Positions 1-9,639 are shown, counted from the stretch's first letter. The stretch: 64,000 bases of DNA from Bacteroidales bacterium UBA6267 (GCA_002440745.1 DJVB01000061.1:1-64000), one strand, 5' to 3'. Numbers and translations are program-made. Notes: generated by a model from the letters alone, not told the origin.

Positions 1-236
1 GTGACGGCGCCAATGAAACTTTTGTCATTGAAAACGTCAGTAAACTTATGGAGCATAACCTAATGATTTATAACCGGTGGGGTAAAAAGGTTTTTGAATC
101 AACCAACTACCAAAACGACTGGGATGCCGATAATCTTTCTGACGGTGTGTATTATTATATCCTCAACTATAAAACTATGCTTGGAATTGAAGAAAGAGTT
201 CAAGGTACGGTGACGGTTATGAGGAAAGGTAATTAA
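1..236 (+). CDS. C-terminal fragment of a gliding-motility/T9SS-type sorted surface protein (5' end outside window)
   Basis: Only the last 77 codons are present; the reading frame is open from position 3 and continues leftwards out of the window. The residues form a CHU_C/gliding-motility-associated C-terminal domain, with a DGANETF segment, the IYNRWGKKVF core and a GVYYYI strand. In this family the domain directs secretion and cell-surface attachment through the type IX system. The sequence nearly repeats the end of the gene at 866-2782: I saw only synonymous changes in the shared region, which extends into the terminator. The upstream gene is therefore a close paralogue or half of a tandem duplication. 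The function of the missing N-terminal part cannot be judged. Confidence 0.85.
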   Translation, partial: DGANETFVIENVSKLMEHNLMIYNRWGKKVFESTNYQNDWDADNLSDGVYYYILNYKTMLGIEERVQGTVTVMRKGN

Positions 237-295
237 GTTTCTTAAACTAAATTTCTCCATGAAAAAGCCGCTGAAAAATTAATTTCAGCGGCTTT
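1..295 (+). repeat. Direct repeat copy A (CHU_C domain plus terminator)
   Basis: Bases 1-295 match 2547-2841 at a constant offset of 2546, with only scattered substitutions. The copy starts before the window, so its full length is unknown. It spans coding sequence, the 3' flank and the terminator hairpin, as expected after tandem duplication or gene conversion between neighbouring paralogues. Confidence 0.85.
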
Positions 296-304
296 TGTTT
301 TTTT
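263..304 (+). terminator. Rho-independent terminator after the first CHU_C gene
   Basis: A 14-bp perfect stem (263-276 with 283-296) with a 6-base loop contains the GCCGCTGAAA arm and is followed by a T-rich run. The same hairpin recurs after the paralogue at 2809-2842. Confidence 0.85.
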
Positions 305-371
305 TAAACTTTCAATATGATAAAGTGTCTCATCCTTACGACATTAATATCTTAATATAAATACTTAAACC

Positions 372-845
372 ATGAATCATTCAAAAACACATTATTTAAC
401 ATTTTTTTTGTTGTTTATTGCTTTTATCGCAATGTCTTTCAACGCTTTAGAATCTAAAAAAACCTCTGTTGCCGAAGCTATTCAATCCGGCGAATGGATT
501 GTTTATGAAACCATCAATAATGTAACGATTTCCTACAAAGTGGTGGATTGCACCGACGAAGTTAACGGACTTTTCACCCAAGACCTCTTTTTAAAGGTAG
601 AAAATAAGAACACAAAAGATGTTCAAGTTACTTTCAACACAGCTCTTTGGGTTAATGATCAAATGACTCATGACGGCACAAGTGAAGAAAGCAAAGTAAG
701 CTTGAAAATTGCTGCCGGGCAAACCATTGCCGGAGATTGCAAAGAAAATCCACAACTTAAAATCTTTATTGGTTTCAATGACGAGGATAAACTAAATATC
801 CCGCACACAAGTCATTTTGAGTTGAAAGATATTAATGTAAAGTAA
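372..845 (+). CDS. Hypothetical exported protein, 157 aa
   Basis: The N-terminus MNHSKTHY is followed by a hydrophobic stretch (about residues 9-25), so an exported protein is likely; the cleavage site is not obvious and there is no lipobox cysteine. The rest is mixed polar sequence with alternating beta-type segments and two cysteines (in VVDCTD and GDCKEN) that could form a disulphide. I do not recognise the family. The gene starts about 70 bp after the terminator of the upstream paralogue and is only 20 bp before the PKD/CHU_C gene, so the two may be co-transcribed. That suggests a surface-associated role, but this rests on position alone. Confidence 0.75.
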   Translation: MNHSKTHYLTFFLLFIAFIAMSFNALESKKTSVAEAIQSGEWIVYETINNVTISYKVVDCTDEVNGLFTQDLFLKVENKNTKDVQVTFNTALWVNDQMTHDGTSEESKVSLKIAAGQTIAGDCKENPQLKIFIGFNDEDKLNIPHTSHFELKDINVK

Positions 846-865
846 ACAATTAAATTTAATAAGCC

Positions 866-2782
866 ATGAAAATATTTAGAAGAATTTTATTGATAATGGC
901 GGTTATAAGTTTTACTTATACTGCTAACAGTCAATGTTTCATAAAAGCAAATGCAAGCCCAACAACTATCTGTGCCGGACAAGGTGTTTTCCTTAAATCC
1001 TTTGGTTCTTGTTCCTATTTGATGAATAATAATTTCAATAATCAGACCTTAGGAGTTGGCTGGTCATCTACTGCAGCAAGTCCAGTTTTTACTAATCCCT
1101 GTGGTCCAGGCCCTAACGCTTGGCACGCATGGGTTGGAACTACTGCAAGTCAAACCAGAACCTTAGAAACCATTAACTATGATGTATCTATCGGTGGTTG
1201 TAAAGTAGATTTTTGGATGTGTTACGGAAGGGAAATGTCCATGGCAAGTTGCGAAGATCCGGACGCCCTTGATGAGGGAGTTCACTTACAATACAGTATA
1301 AATAATGGTGTATCATGGTCTGATTTTCCTGGCCCAAACCTCAATCCTGTTGGGCTTCTCACAACTACCGGCCCTTTTGCAACCACTATGCCCGGAAGTG
1401 GAGGTTATTGGCCACCGCCATCAGGAGGCACACATACTGTCAATCCTCCTGTAAGTTCAGTATATTATTGGAATAAATATAGTTGCCCCGTTCCACCAAT
1501 TGCTAATTCTACCAGTACCAAATTCCGTTGGGCTCAATTAGCTACTTCCTCTACCGGTTTCGACGCTTGGGGTATTGATGAAGTGGAAATTGTTTGCCCT
1601 GATAGCAATGCTGTTGTGGAATGGAGAGACCAAGCCGGTAATCTCGTTTCTACCCAACTTATTGCCGGTACTATCTACCCAACTACTTCTCAATGGTATT
1701 ACGTTTTCATTATCGACACCATTTCCAATTTCTCTGCTAAAGATTCCGTCTATATCACTGTTAACCCTATTCCTACTCCTGATTTTACTGCAAGCGATAC
1801 TAACCTCTGTCAAGGTGGTGACGTGCTTTTTACTTATATGGGTAATGCTGACTCTACTGCTACTTATAACTGGGATTTCGACGGCATTGCTGAAGGTGGA
1901 CAAGGTCCTAAAACAAAGAATTACACCCAATATGGGGTGTTTCCGGTTAGCCTCAATGTTAATGCTAAAGGTTGCCAATCCACTACCAAAACTGTTAATA
2001 TTCACGTAAATCCTAAACCCTTAGCCAGCTTCTATGCCGATGTCTTTTCTGGTTGTGATCCTCTTACTGTGAATTTTATTAACGCTACTTTCCCTACTAA
2101 CTCCTCCTTCCTTTGGAATTTTGGTGACGGAGACACTTCGACTCAACTCAATCCTACTCACACTTATACTACTCCCGGTACTTATACCGTTAATCTGGCC
2201 GCGATGACTTCCGACGGCTGCTCCGACAGTATTTCTATCCCTAATCTTATCAAAGTGTTTGCTAATCCTGTGGCTGATTTTATGGCCGATAGATATATTA
2301 CTTCTTTCAAAGACCCCTCTTTCACCATCACTAACCTTTCTACTTATCCCGATTTTTGTGCTTGGGATTTTGGCGACGGAACTACCGATGCTAATTGTAA
2401 TATTGGAACTCATATTTTCCCGGGGGAAGGTGACTATAATATCTGTTTAGTGGTGACTTCCATTGATGGTTGTAAAGATTCAATCTGCAAACCTTTTAGA
2501 GTTATTGTCGATGAAATCAATATCCCTAACGTGATTACTCCTAATGGTGACGGTGCCAATGAAACTTTTGTTATCGAAAACGTTAGTAAACTTATGGAGC
2601 ATAACCTAATGATTTATAACCGGTGGGGTAAAAAGGTTTTTGAATCAACCAACTACCAAAACGATTGGGATGCCGATAACCTTTCTGACGGTGTATATTA
2701 TTATATCCTCAACTATAAAACTATGCTTGGAATTGAAGAAAGAGTTCAAGGTACGGTGACGGTTATGAGGAAAGGTAATTAA
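866..2782 (+). CDS. Secreted PKD-repeat protein with gliding-motility C-terminal domain and reelin-like segment
   Basis: 638 residues with a signal peptide at about 1-22. A region at about 110-155 has aromatic and cysteine spacing followed by EGVHLQYSINNGVSW, which resembles the core of reelin-type subrepeats. Three PKD-like domains follow at about 300-385, 386-470 and 470-550, each with the WDF or W.FGDG signature. Residues 552-638 form the CHU_C/gliding-motility-associated sorting domain (ITPNGDG, IYNRWG). The family is exported by the T9SS to the cell surface, where such proteins act in adhesion, gliding or substrate binding. The specific ligand is unknown. Codons in the PKD part are unusually rich in C and T, which creates long spurious antisense reading frames. 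Confidence 0.9.
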   Translation: MKIFRRILLIMAVISFTYTANSQCFIKANASPTTICAGQGVFLKSFGSCSYLMNNNFNNQTLGVGWSSTAASPVFTNPCGPGPNAWHAWVGTTASQTRTLETINYDVSIGGCKVDFWMCYGREMSMASCEDPDALDEGVHLQYSINNGVSWSDFPGPNLNPVGLLTTTGPFATTMPGSGGYWPPPSGGTHTVNPPVSSVYYWNKYSCPVPPIANSTSTKFRWAQLATSSTGFDAWGIDEVEIVCPDSNAVVEWRDQAGNLVSTQLIAGTIYPTTSQWYYVFIIDTISNFSAKDSVYITVNPIPTPDFTASDTNLCQGGDVLFTYMGNADSTATYNWDFDGIAEGGQGPKTKNYTQYGVFPVSLNVNAKGCQSTTKTVNIHVNPKPLASFYADVFSGCDPLTVNFINATFPTNSSFLWNFGDGDTSTQLNPTHTYTTPGTYTVNLAAMTSDGCSDSISIPNLIKVFANPVADFMADRYITSFKDPSFTITNLSTYPDFCAWDFGDGTTDANCNIGTHIFPGEGDYNICLVVTSIDGCKDSICKPFRVIVDEINIPNVITPNGDGANETFVIENVSKLMEHNLMIYNRWGKKVFESTNYQNDWDADNLSDGVYYYILNYKTMLGIEERVQGTVTVMRKGN

Positions 2783-2841
2783 GCTTCTTAAACTAAATTT
2801 CTCCATGAAAAAGCCGCTGAAAAATTAATTTCAGCGGCTTT
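2547..2841 (+). repeat. Direct repeat copy B (CHU_C domain plus terminator)
   Basis: Second copy of the repeat at 1-295. The similarity stops just after the hairpin, where the T-tracts differ. Confidence 0.85.
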
Positions 2842-2850
2842 TTTTATAGA
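2809..2850 (+). terminator. Rho-independent terminator after the PKD/CHU_C gene
   Basis: Perfect 14-bp stem (2809-2822 with 2829-2842) and T-run. Because both flanks are A/T runs it could also serve the convergent TPR gene that ends at 2859. Confidence 0.85.
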
Positions 2851-2858
2851 GAAAAGTT

Positions 2859-3578
2859 CTATTTATTTAAATAGCCTTCTTCAAGAGCAATATACTTTTT
2901 AATTTCTCTACCTTCAGGGCTGGTATAAAACTCATTTTTAATCCGTTGAAAAGCTTTTAAAGCTTCTTCATGATTTCCAAGAGTTGAATAAATAATACCC
3001 GCTTTCATCAAAAATAAAGGAGTTGAAAACTCATTGGAGCTGGCATTTGCAGCCTCCATATACATTTTAACGGCTTTTTCCGGTTCATCAAGTTCGTCAT
3101 AAGCATCACCCATTGCACCATAAGCCATAGGTTGAATAAGCTCATCATCCGATGAAAAATCGTCAAGATAATCGATAGCGTTTTCTAATAATTCCACTCT
3201 AGCTGCTGAAGTATCATTCATTGCTAAATTCAAATAACAAACACCGGCATAGAAATAAGCCAAATTTCCGGATTTGGTATTGCCATAATCATCAATGATT
3301 TCAAGGAATCCAGGATTCATTCCGTCACCGTCGAGAGCTAATTGAAAAGAATCCGTATTGAAATATGCCTCAGCATAATGAATTGAATTGAATGCTTTAA
3401 GCTCTTTTGGCTTAATAATGTATTTATTGTAACCCATTACCAAAAGAACCAAAACAACAATACCTCCAACGACATAACTAATCATTTTCCGGTTGTTTTC
3501 AATAAATTGTTCGGTTTTTCCTAATGCTTGCTCAACAGATGCAAGTTGGTCTTCGGTTTTGTCAGTTTTCTTGGCCAT
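2859..3578 (-). CDS. Membrane-anchored tetratricopeptide-repeat protein (YfgM-like)
   Basis: 239 residues. A charged N-terminus (about 1-31) precedes one membrane segment (about 33-56, VVGGIVVLVLLVMGYNKYII), and the remainder consists of TPR-like helices facing the periplasm (AYFYAGVCYLNLA, AYGAMGDAYDEL, FLMKAGIIYSTLG). This layout is typical of the short membrane-anchored TPR proteins common in Bacteroidota, which resemble YfgM, a SecYEG/BamB-associated factor. Such proteins act as scaffolds for other proteins, and the exact partner is unknown. A -7 box (TACTTTTG) lies at 3605-3612, so the gene is probably transcribed separately from the DUF4290 gene upstream. Confidence 0.8.
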   Translation of the reverse strand: MAKKTDKTEDQLASVEQALGKTEQFIENNRKMISYVVGGIVVLVLLVMGYNKYIIKPKELKAFNSIHYAEAYFNTDSFQLALDGDGMNPGFLEIIDDYGNTKSGNLAYFYAGVCYLNLAMNDTSAARVELLENAIDYLDDFSSDDELIQPMAYGAMGDAYDELDEPEKAVKMYMEAANASSNEFSTPLFLMKAGIIYSTLGNHEEALKAFQRIKNEFYTSPEGREIKKYIALEEGYLNK

Positions 3579-3604
3579 AATTAATTCATATTATAAAAAG
3601 TGCG

Positions 3605-3612
3605 CAAAAGTA
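3605..3612 (-). promoter_or_regulatory. -7 box (TACTTTTG) of the TPR gene
   Basis: Matches the Bacteroidota -7 consensus TAnnTTTG, about 27 bp before the start codon, and is followed by GCGCAC. Confidence 0.55.
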
Positions 3613-3653
3613 AAATTATTTCTTAAAAGTTGGTATTTAAATAATTGGCGAAA

Positions 3654-4328
3654 CTATCTTCTTCTATCCGATGGAGCTTTTCGCTTTTTAGGAGCAACAG
3701 ATTTTTTAATCGGTTTTCTCTTTTTCACATTAGCTTTAGCTTGCAATTCGGCCTCTTCAGCCTTCACCTGTTTTAATATCTCGTTAGCTGAAACTAACTC
3801 AATATCAGATGGTAATAAAATTTTTCCTTCGGTCATGTGAAGAATATGGGCAGCAATTTGCTCATCACTGATGATATCCTTATTCCAAACAATATATTTG
3901 ATTTTAAGTTGATTTGCTGTATGAATCAAAAGAGCTTGTTTTTCTTCGCCATCCTCCATTTCCGCAATATCACGTAATGCTTTTTCCATATTTCGACCAT
4001 AGAAACGATACTTAATTTGATTATCGTTGTATGGAATGCGCTCAGGTTTCTTTGAATGGACATCCTCAGTCAAAACTTCAAAAGGAAAATCAATGTCCAT
4101 TTTATAACCACTAATAATATTAAGATGATTCCAAAGCTTTAAATAATATTCATCATTAGGATTTTGAGTTGGATTCAACTGTTCCATCACACTAACAATA
4201 ATATAGGCAAGTCTGGTGCGTCTGGCACGATCGTCGATACCTAAGGCATATTTCACCATTTTCTGTACGTTGCGACCATACTCTTTGATAATTAGGTCTG
4301 GTCGTTCGGTATTATAGTCTTTTTCCAT
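3654..4328 (-). CDS. DUF4290 domain protein
   Basis: 224 residues from the start chosen at 4328 (MEKDYNTERPDL). An in-frame ATG at 4367 would add 13 residues but lies upstream of the probable -7 box, so it is unlikely. The body matches the DUF4290 family, conserved in Bacteroidota and mostly helical with no known reaction (segments EYGRNVQKMVKYA, DRARRTRLAYIIV, DEYYLKLWNHL). The C-terminus is a strongly basic tail rich in K, R and P (about 195-224), which could bind nucleic acid; this is inference. No signal peptide or membrane segment is seen, so the protein is probably cytoplasmic. Confidence 0.85.
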   Translation of the reverse strand: MEKDYNTERPDLIIKEYGRNVQKMVKYALGIDDRARRTRLAYIIVSVMEQLNPTQNPNDEYYLKLWNHLNIISGYKMDIDFPFEVLTEDVHSKKPERIPYNDNQIKYRFYGRNMEKALRDIAEMEDGEEKQALLIHTANQLKIKYIVWNKDIISDEQIAAHILHMTEGKILLPSDIELVSANEILKQVKAEEAELQAKANVKKRKPIKKSVAPKKRKAPSDRRR

Positions 4329-4348
4329 TGAATAAAAATTTAGGTCGG

Positions 4349-4356
4349 CAAAAATA
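4349..4356 (-). promoter_or_regulatory. -7 box (TATTTTTG) of the DUF4290 gene
   Basis: Consensus TAnnTTTG about 20 bp before the ATG at 4328. Its position supports 4328 as the start rather than 4367. Confidence 0.5.
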
Positions 4357-4672
4357 CTAAAAATCACTATACTAAAACATATTAACTATAGTTTGTGATT
4401 TGCGTAATTAAAACCAGTTTTTCACTACCTAATAAAAATCAATATGATATTAATCACTAATAATCAATTAATTGTAAAATTTGTGGCACGCTAAAAAATC
4501 ATATTTTTCCATCTATGAGAACAAAACCTCCACAATTGGGAAAAGTATCAATCTAAAATACATGTAAGTGTTTGACAAACTGATATTTACATTTACAAAA
4601 AAATGCAGGCATAATTTTCGTCAAACGCTGATTGCTAAATCGACTTTTTTCAACAACAATTCAATAATAACT
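4357..4672. other. A+T-rich intergenic region between divergent genes
   Basis: About 315 bp without a convincing gene. It should hold the promoters of the DUF4290 gene (minus) and the large adhesin gene (plus). A near -7 element, TAAAATTTGTGG, lies at about 4476-4487, one base longer than consensus. Nothing else is recognised. Confidence 0.4.
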
Positions 4673-7600
4673 ATGAACAGAAAGTATATCTTAATAGTAT
4701 TCTTATCACTATTTGTCTCCTCTCAAGTTTTTAGCCAATTAATTGGTTATAACTACTATTACAATATTACAATAAATTCATCTCAAGTATCAGGATCAGG
4801 ATCTCATACTGATTTTCCTGTTTTGATTGACATCACCAGCACAAATTTACGCACTGTTTCCAATGGTGGATTTGTTGAAAATAATAATGGTTACGATATT
4901 TCTTTTAGTAATGAATCAAATTCGGCAACTCTACAACATGATTTAGAAGATTATGACCCTACTACCGGCAGAATCAGAGCTTGGGTTAAAATACCTTCTC
5001 TGAGTACCAGCTCCAATACAATTATTAGAGTATATTTTGGAAATAATGCCATTAGTTCAAGTACCGGAAGTTCATCAACTTGGAGCAGCAATTACGTGTC
5101 GGTTTGGCATTTAAATGACGACTTTGTAGATTATGCCACTGGTGCAAATAACGGGACAAATATTGGCACCTCAGATATTTCTGGCAAAATTGCAGACGGA
5201 CAAGATTTCAACAGTAATTCGGACAAAATTGATGTTGGTAATTTTTCTGTATCAGGATCAGCTCTTACAATTTCCTCATGGTTTAAAGCAGATGATTTTG
5301 ACTATGATGATGGTAGAATTATTTCAAAATCAACCTCCTCGAATGAATCTGATCATTATTTTATGTTAAGTACTGTTGCTTCAAACGGATACAAATTGAG
5401 ATTTAGATTAAAAACTAACAATTCAACTTCAACACTTATTGCCTCTTCAGGAAATTTATCTGCTTCAACTTGGTATTATGCTACAGCGGTTTATGATGGA
5501 ACAAATATGAAATTATACCTTAACAATACTTTAGTTGGATCAACATCGAAATCGGGAACTATGAATACCAATAGCGCGGTTGATGTTTTTATTGGAAATA
5601 ATCCCGGATCTGAAATAAAGCCTTTTGATGGAATAATCGATGAAGTAAGGATTTCGAATACAGCTCGTTCCTCAGATTGGATTGCAACTGAGTACAATAA
5701 TCAAAGTAATCCATCGGGATTCTATTCAATTTCAGCACTTCAAACCGTGGGAGGTGGAGGTGGTAGCAGTTCTGCAATAACCGGCTATTCAGACAGTTGT
5801 ACTATAACTATCGATCATTCAAAGGTTTCAGGTAGTTCTAATCTTACCGATTTTCCAATGTATGTTGAAATAAGCTCTAATAGTTTGAAAACAGTAGCTA
5901 ATGGAGGATCAATTCAAAATAGTAACGGATATGATATTGCTTTTGGTGATGAACATAATACTCAATCTCTTGATTATCAAGTTGAATCTTACGATGCAAC
6001 CAATGGAGTTTTAAAAGCTTGGGTGAAAATTCCGGTTCTATACTCGGCCTCCAATACCATTATTAAAATGCATTATGGTAAAACCGGCATATCGGCAAGC
6101 CCTTCAACATCATCAGTTTGGGATTTAAATTATAAGGCAGTTTATCACCTTAACAATTCCATAAATGATGCTACATCAAATTCCAATAATGGGACAAATA
6201 ATGGCTCAGCAAATGTGACTGGAAAATTGGGAGATGGAAGATATTTTGATGGTGTAAATGACTATATTACTGCATCAAATAGTTCAAGTTTGAATATAAC
6301 GGGTAATAAAATTACGTTGTCCGCGTGGGTTAATGCGCCCGTACCAAATGGTGACGACTCCCCATTTTTGCACAAAGCAAGCTCGGTAAATCAGGAGCAA
6401 TACATGCTCGGAATTGACGGAAGCGCTTCAACAAACAATATAAACACCCGCGTTACAACAGCTTCGGGACATTACCGACACGATTCCGGTCAACTACCGG
6501 CTAACACTTGGACCTATGTTACTTTTGTTTATGACGGATCGCTAAGCAGCAATCAAAAAAAGGTATATGTTAATGGTGTTCAAGTAGCTACACATACAGC
6601 TACAGGAAATTTAATCAGTACAACAGCTCCTTTACAAATTGCAAAAAGAGCAGATAGTAGATATTTTGAAGGAAACTTAGATGAATTAAGAATATCGGAT
6701 AATGCCCGTTCCGTTGACTGGATATTAACTGAATATAATAATCAAAATAATCCATCAACCTTTTACTCCATAAGTGGATGTACAACCAATGGAGGAGGAA
6801 GTGGAGGAGGAACAGGAAGCTCAACAACTTGCGGTCAGAAAATAGATTTTGTCGGTCAAGGTGCTACCGGACTTTCCTCTGTCACTTTACCCATAACCAA
6901 TATTTCCAATATCGACAGTATAAGAGCCGAAATTGTTTGGAAAGGTACCAAGCCAAGCTCAGTCACCTTCAGTTCATCAACTCAAACAATAGTTGATAAT
7001 ACTACAGATTATGCTCTGTATGGGGGCACCGGCAGCGGAAGTTTTCATGCTATAATGAATCCAACAAGTTCGATAACAATAACACCGTCTAACAACACGT
7101 CCTCGGTTCATTCTGCATCAGCATATATTTATCGTTCCGATACAATTTATAAGGCATCGACACAGATATATATTCAAAAAGCATATCAATATAGAACCAC
7201 ATCAAATCCTCCCTTTTCAAAAACTTTCACCATTGATGCTGTTTCCGGAACCAGGAATATTACTGCTATCATCCCTGTTTCTGAATTGAATCCTGATAGT
7301 AGAAATGTGGAGGTAACAATTACAGCAGGAGCTTATACCAAAACAGTTACCGCTTATAAAGAAAACCTTGGTGATGCGTTAAGATTGTTTTATGTTGTTT
7401 TGGAGGATGTTCCTGGAAACATTACATCCGTTACCATCACTGTTGACTCACCTGATGCCACTGGTGATTCGTTTGTAGCCGGAAACATAATGATAGAAAT
7501 TCCTTGTGAGGGTGCGAATGGACCCATTGCATTAAAAGATTCAAGAACAACAAAGGTTGATGTTCCTGTTAATATCTATGTTCCTGCAAACGATTCGGAT

Positions 7601-9619
7601 TTAGATAATGATTTGGATTACTCGAGTGTTTCAGTTGTGGGTTTGGAGGAACCGAAAAACGGTTCAATCACAAATATAAGCAGCACCGGAATTATCACAT
7701 ATCTGCCTAATCCTGAGTTTGTTGGTGTAGATAGTTTTGAATATCGAATCTGCGACATTTCTGGACTTTGTGATGTTGCATGGGTTTATATTACCGTTAA
7801 TGATTGTGGAGATGGTTTTGTTAGCAGTTCTACTTCGGGATATGCAACTGCTGTAACCTCCTTTTATATAAATCCGGCAAATTCGCATTCAGAAACAAAC
7901 ATGAATGACGCTTTAGGAGCACCGGATAATGATTTTGCCTTAGTTCATTATAATAATGATTATATGGTTTTAGATTTGGGTGTAACTGTTCCTTCAGGTG
8001 AAGATATTATAATTCATTGGCAAAAAAGGAGTTCTGAATCGGGAACAGCAAAAATTGTATTATCCTATTCCTCAAATAATTCAAGTTTTTATTCTCACCC
8101 TTCATATCCCTCAACAACCAGTACAACTACTATTGCAACAACTGTTACTTTAAATCAAAATGCTCGTTATATCAAGATTTTGAAATCTGGTTCAGTGAGT
8201 TCAGTAGATTTTGAAATAGATGCTGTTCAATATCTTTTTGGTTCAGGTTGTATTGCTGACAGCGACCGTGACGGTGTAGCAGATATCTATGATATCGATG
8301 ATGATAATGATGGAATTTTAGACGTGGTGGAAGGAAATGGCTATGACCCTGGAGCCGATCAAGATAACGATGGAATCGTAAATTATCGTGATGTTGACTT
8401 TTCGAGTTTTGCTGACGGGAATAATGATGGAATCAATGATAATTTTGACTTTGACTTAGATGGTGTTCCAGATTATTTGGATTTGGATACAGATAATGAT
8501 GGCATCTTAGATAATATTGAAGGTCAATCGACTGACGATTATATTGATATTATTTATTTTGATTCGGATGGTGATGGACTGATGGATACCTACGATGCCA
8601 ATTTAGGCGGAGCTTCCGGTAGTGAAGGTATAAACCCTTATGACCATGATTATGAAGGATTACCTGACTACAAAGATGATGATTCGGACGAAGATGGCAT
8701 TGCCGATTGGATTGAAGCCTTTGATGTAAACGAAGACAATTTAGCCTATGAAGAATTGATAATTCTTGCCAACTATTACTTCAACAAAAGTAGAGGTATA
8801 AATAACAATTATAATAATGACGATGTTAATTCTAACGGAATTCCGGATTGGTTGGAAGCATGCAATGGAGCAAAAGGCCCAACTCCAGGATTTTTGGATC
8901 CTTCTTGTAGTTGTTACTATGATTCGGATGGTGATGGATTGGTGGATTTATTTGATGCAGATAGCTATGGAACAACGCAGCTTCAACCAAATCTTCCAGA
9001 AGGCGAAATCGACAAAGATTTTAGAGACGATGCAAATGAAAACTCGACTCTACCTGTTGAACTAATTAGCTTTGATGTTCAAGCCGTGGAAAATGCTGAA
9101 GTTATCGTTAGTTGGACAACCGCTTCTGAAATTAATAATGAGTACTTCACGCTTTTACGTGGTTTAGATACCGAGAATACCGATGTAATTCAAATTATTT
9201 CCGGCGCCGGAAACTCCAATTCTCCAATAAAATATTCCTATACCGATGTTTTCCCTTTGAAGAATACCATCAGCTATTATGAGCTTCGGCAAACTGATTA
9301 TGACGGAACAACTAAAACTATTGGAATTAAAGCTGTTGAACTAAGAGAAAATTTATATCCAATTTCCATTGAAAAATGGTATCAAACTGATAATCGTTTG
9401 TTTTTACAAATTTATTCAGTTCAAAACAGCCCCATCAATATTGAGATATTTAACGCTCTTGGAAAACTCGTTTATTCCGAAACAATTAGTTCAGTTTCAG
9501 GGGCACAGCATTACCAAAAAGATATTGTTCTTCCAGATTTAATAACCAATGGTATTTACCTCATAAGAGCTTCAAATTCAACTGAATCAACCACGCAAAA
9601 ATTGTGGATTAGCAAGTAG
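4673..9619 (+). CDS. Large secreted adhesin-like protein with two DUF2341-LamG modules, TSP3 repeats and T9SS type A sorting domain
   Basis: 1648 residues from the ATG at 4673, chosen because a clean signal peptide starts there (MNRKYILIVFLSLFVSSQVFSQ); the longer frame from 4568 would put 35 basic residues before it. Order: DUF2341 (about 30-140) and LamG/concanavalin-like (145-345), the same pair again (about 370-480 and 485-700), a beta-rich segment without known family (715-945), a cadherin/Ig-like domain (about 950-1045, DSDLDNDLD then VYITVND), a discoidin-like beta domain (1045-1190), Asp-rich thrombospondin type 3 calcium repeats (about 1195-1450, DSDGDG, DDDNDGI), and a C-terminal T9SS type A domain (NGIYLIRA then KLWISK). 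LamG domains usually bind carbohydrate, so surface glycan binding or adhesion is likely. Confidence 0.88.
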   Translation: MNRKYILIVFLSLFVSSQVFSQLIGYNYYYNITINSSQVSGSGSHTDFPVLIDITSTNLRTVSNGGFVENNNGYDISFSNESNSATLQHDLEDYDPTTGRIRAWVKIPSLSTSSNTIIRVYFGNNAISSSTGSSSTWSSNYVSVWHLNDDFVDYATGANNGTNIGTSDISGKIADGQDFNSNSDKIDVGNFSVSGSALTISSWFKADDFDYDDGRIISKSTSSNESDHYFMLSTVASNGYKLRFRLKTNNSTSTLIASSGNLSASTWYYATAVYDGTNMKLYLNNTLVGSTSKSGTMNTNSAVDVFIGNNPGSEIKPFDGIIDEVRISNTARSSDWIATEYNNQSNPSGFYSISALQTVGGGGGSSSAITGYSDSCTITIDHSKVSGSSNLTDFPMYVEISSNSLKTVANGGSIQNSNGYDIAFGDEHNTQSLDYQVESYDATNGVLKAWVKIPVLYSASNTIIKMHYGKTGISASPSTSSVWDLNYKAVYHLNNSINDATSNSNNGTNNGSANVTGKLGDGRYFDGVNDYITASNSSSLNITGNKITLSAWVNAPVPNGDDSPFLHKASSVNQEQYMLGIDGSASTNNINTRVTTASGHYRHDSGQLPANTWTYVTFVYDGSLSSNQKKVYVNGVQVATHTATGNLISTTAPLQIAKRADSRYFEGNLDELRISDNARSVDWILTEYNNQNNPSTFYSISGCTTNGGGSGGGTGSSTTCGQKIDFVGQGATGLSSVTLPITNISNIDSIRAEIVWKGTKPSSVTFSSSTQTIVDNTTDYALYGGTGSGSFHAIMNPTSSITITPSNNTSSVHSASAYIYRSDTIYKASTQIYIQKAYQYRTTSNPPFSKTFTIDAVSGTRNITAIIPVSELNPDSRNVEVTITAGAYTKTVTAYKENLGDALRLFYVVLEDVPGNITSVTITVDSPDATGDSFVAGNIMIEIPCEGANGPIALKDSRTTKVDVPVNIYVPANDSDLDNDLDYSSVSVVGLEEPKNGSITNISSTGIITYLPNPEFVGVDSFEYRICDISGLCDVAWVYITVNDCGDGFVSSSTSGYATAVTSFYINPANSHSETNMNDALGAPDNDFALVHYNNDYMVLDLGVTVPSGEDIIIHWQKRSSESGTAKIVLSYSSNNSSFYSHPSYPSTTSTTTIATTVTLNQNARYIKILKSGSVSSVDFEIDAVQYLFGSGCIADSDRDGVADIYDIDDDNDGILDVVEGNGYDPGADQDNDGIVNYRDVDFSSFADGNNDGINDNFDFDLDGVPDYLDLDTDNDGILDNIEGQSTDDYIDIIYFDSDGDGLMDTYDANLGGASGSEGINPYDHDYEGLPDYKDDDSDEDGIADWIEAFDVNEDNLAYEELIILANYYFNKSRGINNNYNNDDVNSNGIPDWLEACNGAKGPTPGFLDPSCSCYYDSDGDGLVDLFDADSYGTTQLQPNLPEGEIDKDFRDDANENSTLPVELISFDVQAVENAEVIVSWTTASEINNEYFTLLRGLDTENTDVIQIISGAGNSNSPIKYSYTDVFPLKNTISYYELRQTDYDGTTKTIGIKAVELRENLYPISIEKWYQTDNRLFLQIYSVQNSPINIEIFNALGKLVYSETISSVSGAQHYQKDIVLPDLITNGIYLIRASNSTESTTQKLWISK

Positions 9620-9639
9620 AAATTGATGTATTAACCTGA

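Noticed and set aside
1538..2413. Long minus-strand open frames (155 and 130 codons) opposite the PKD/CHU_C gene
   Set aside because: They lie wholly antisense to a gene with clear PKD domains and arise from its C/T-rich codon bias; their products have no recognisable features.
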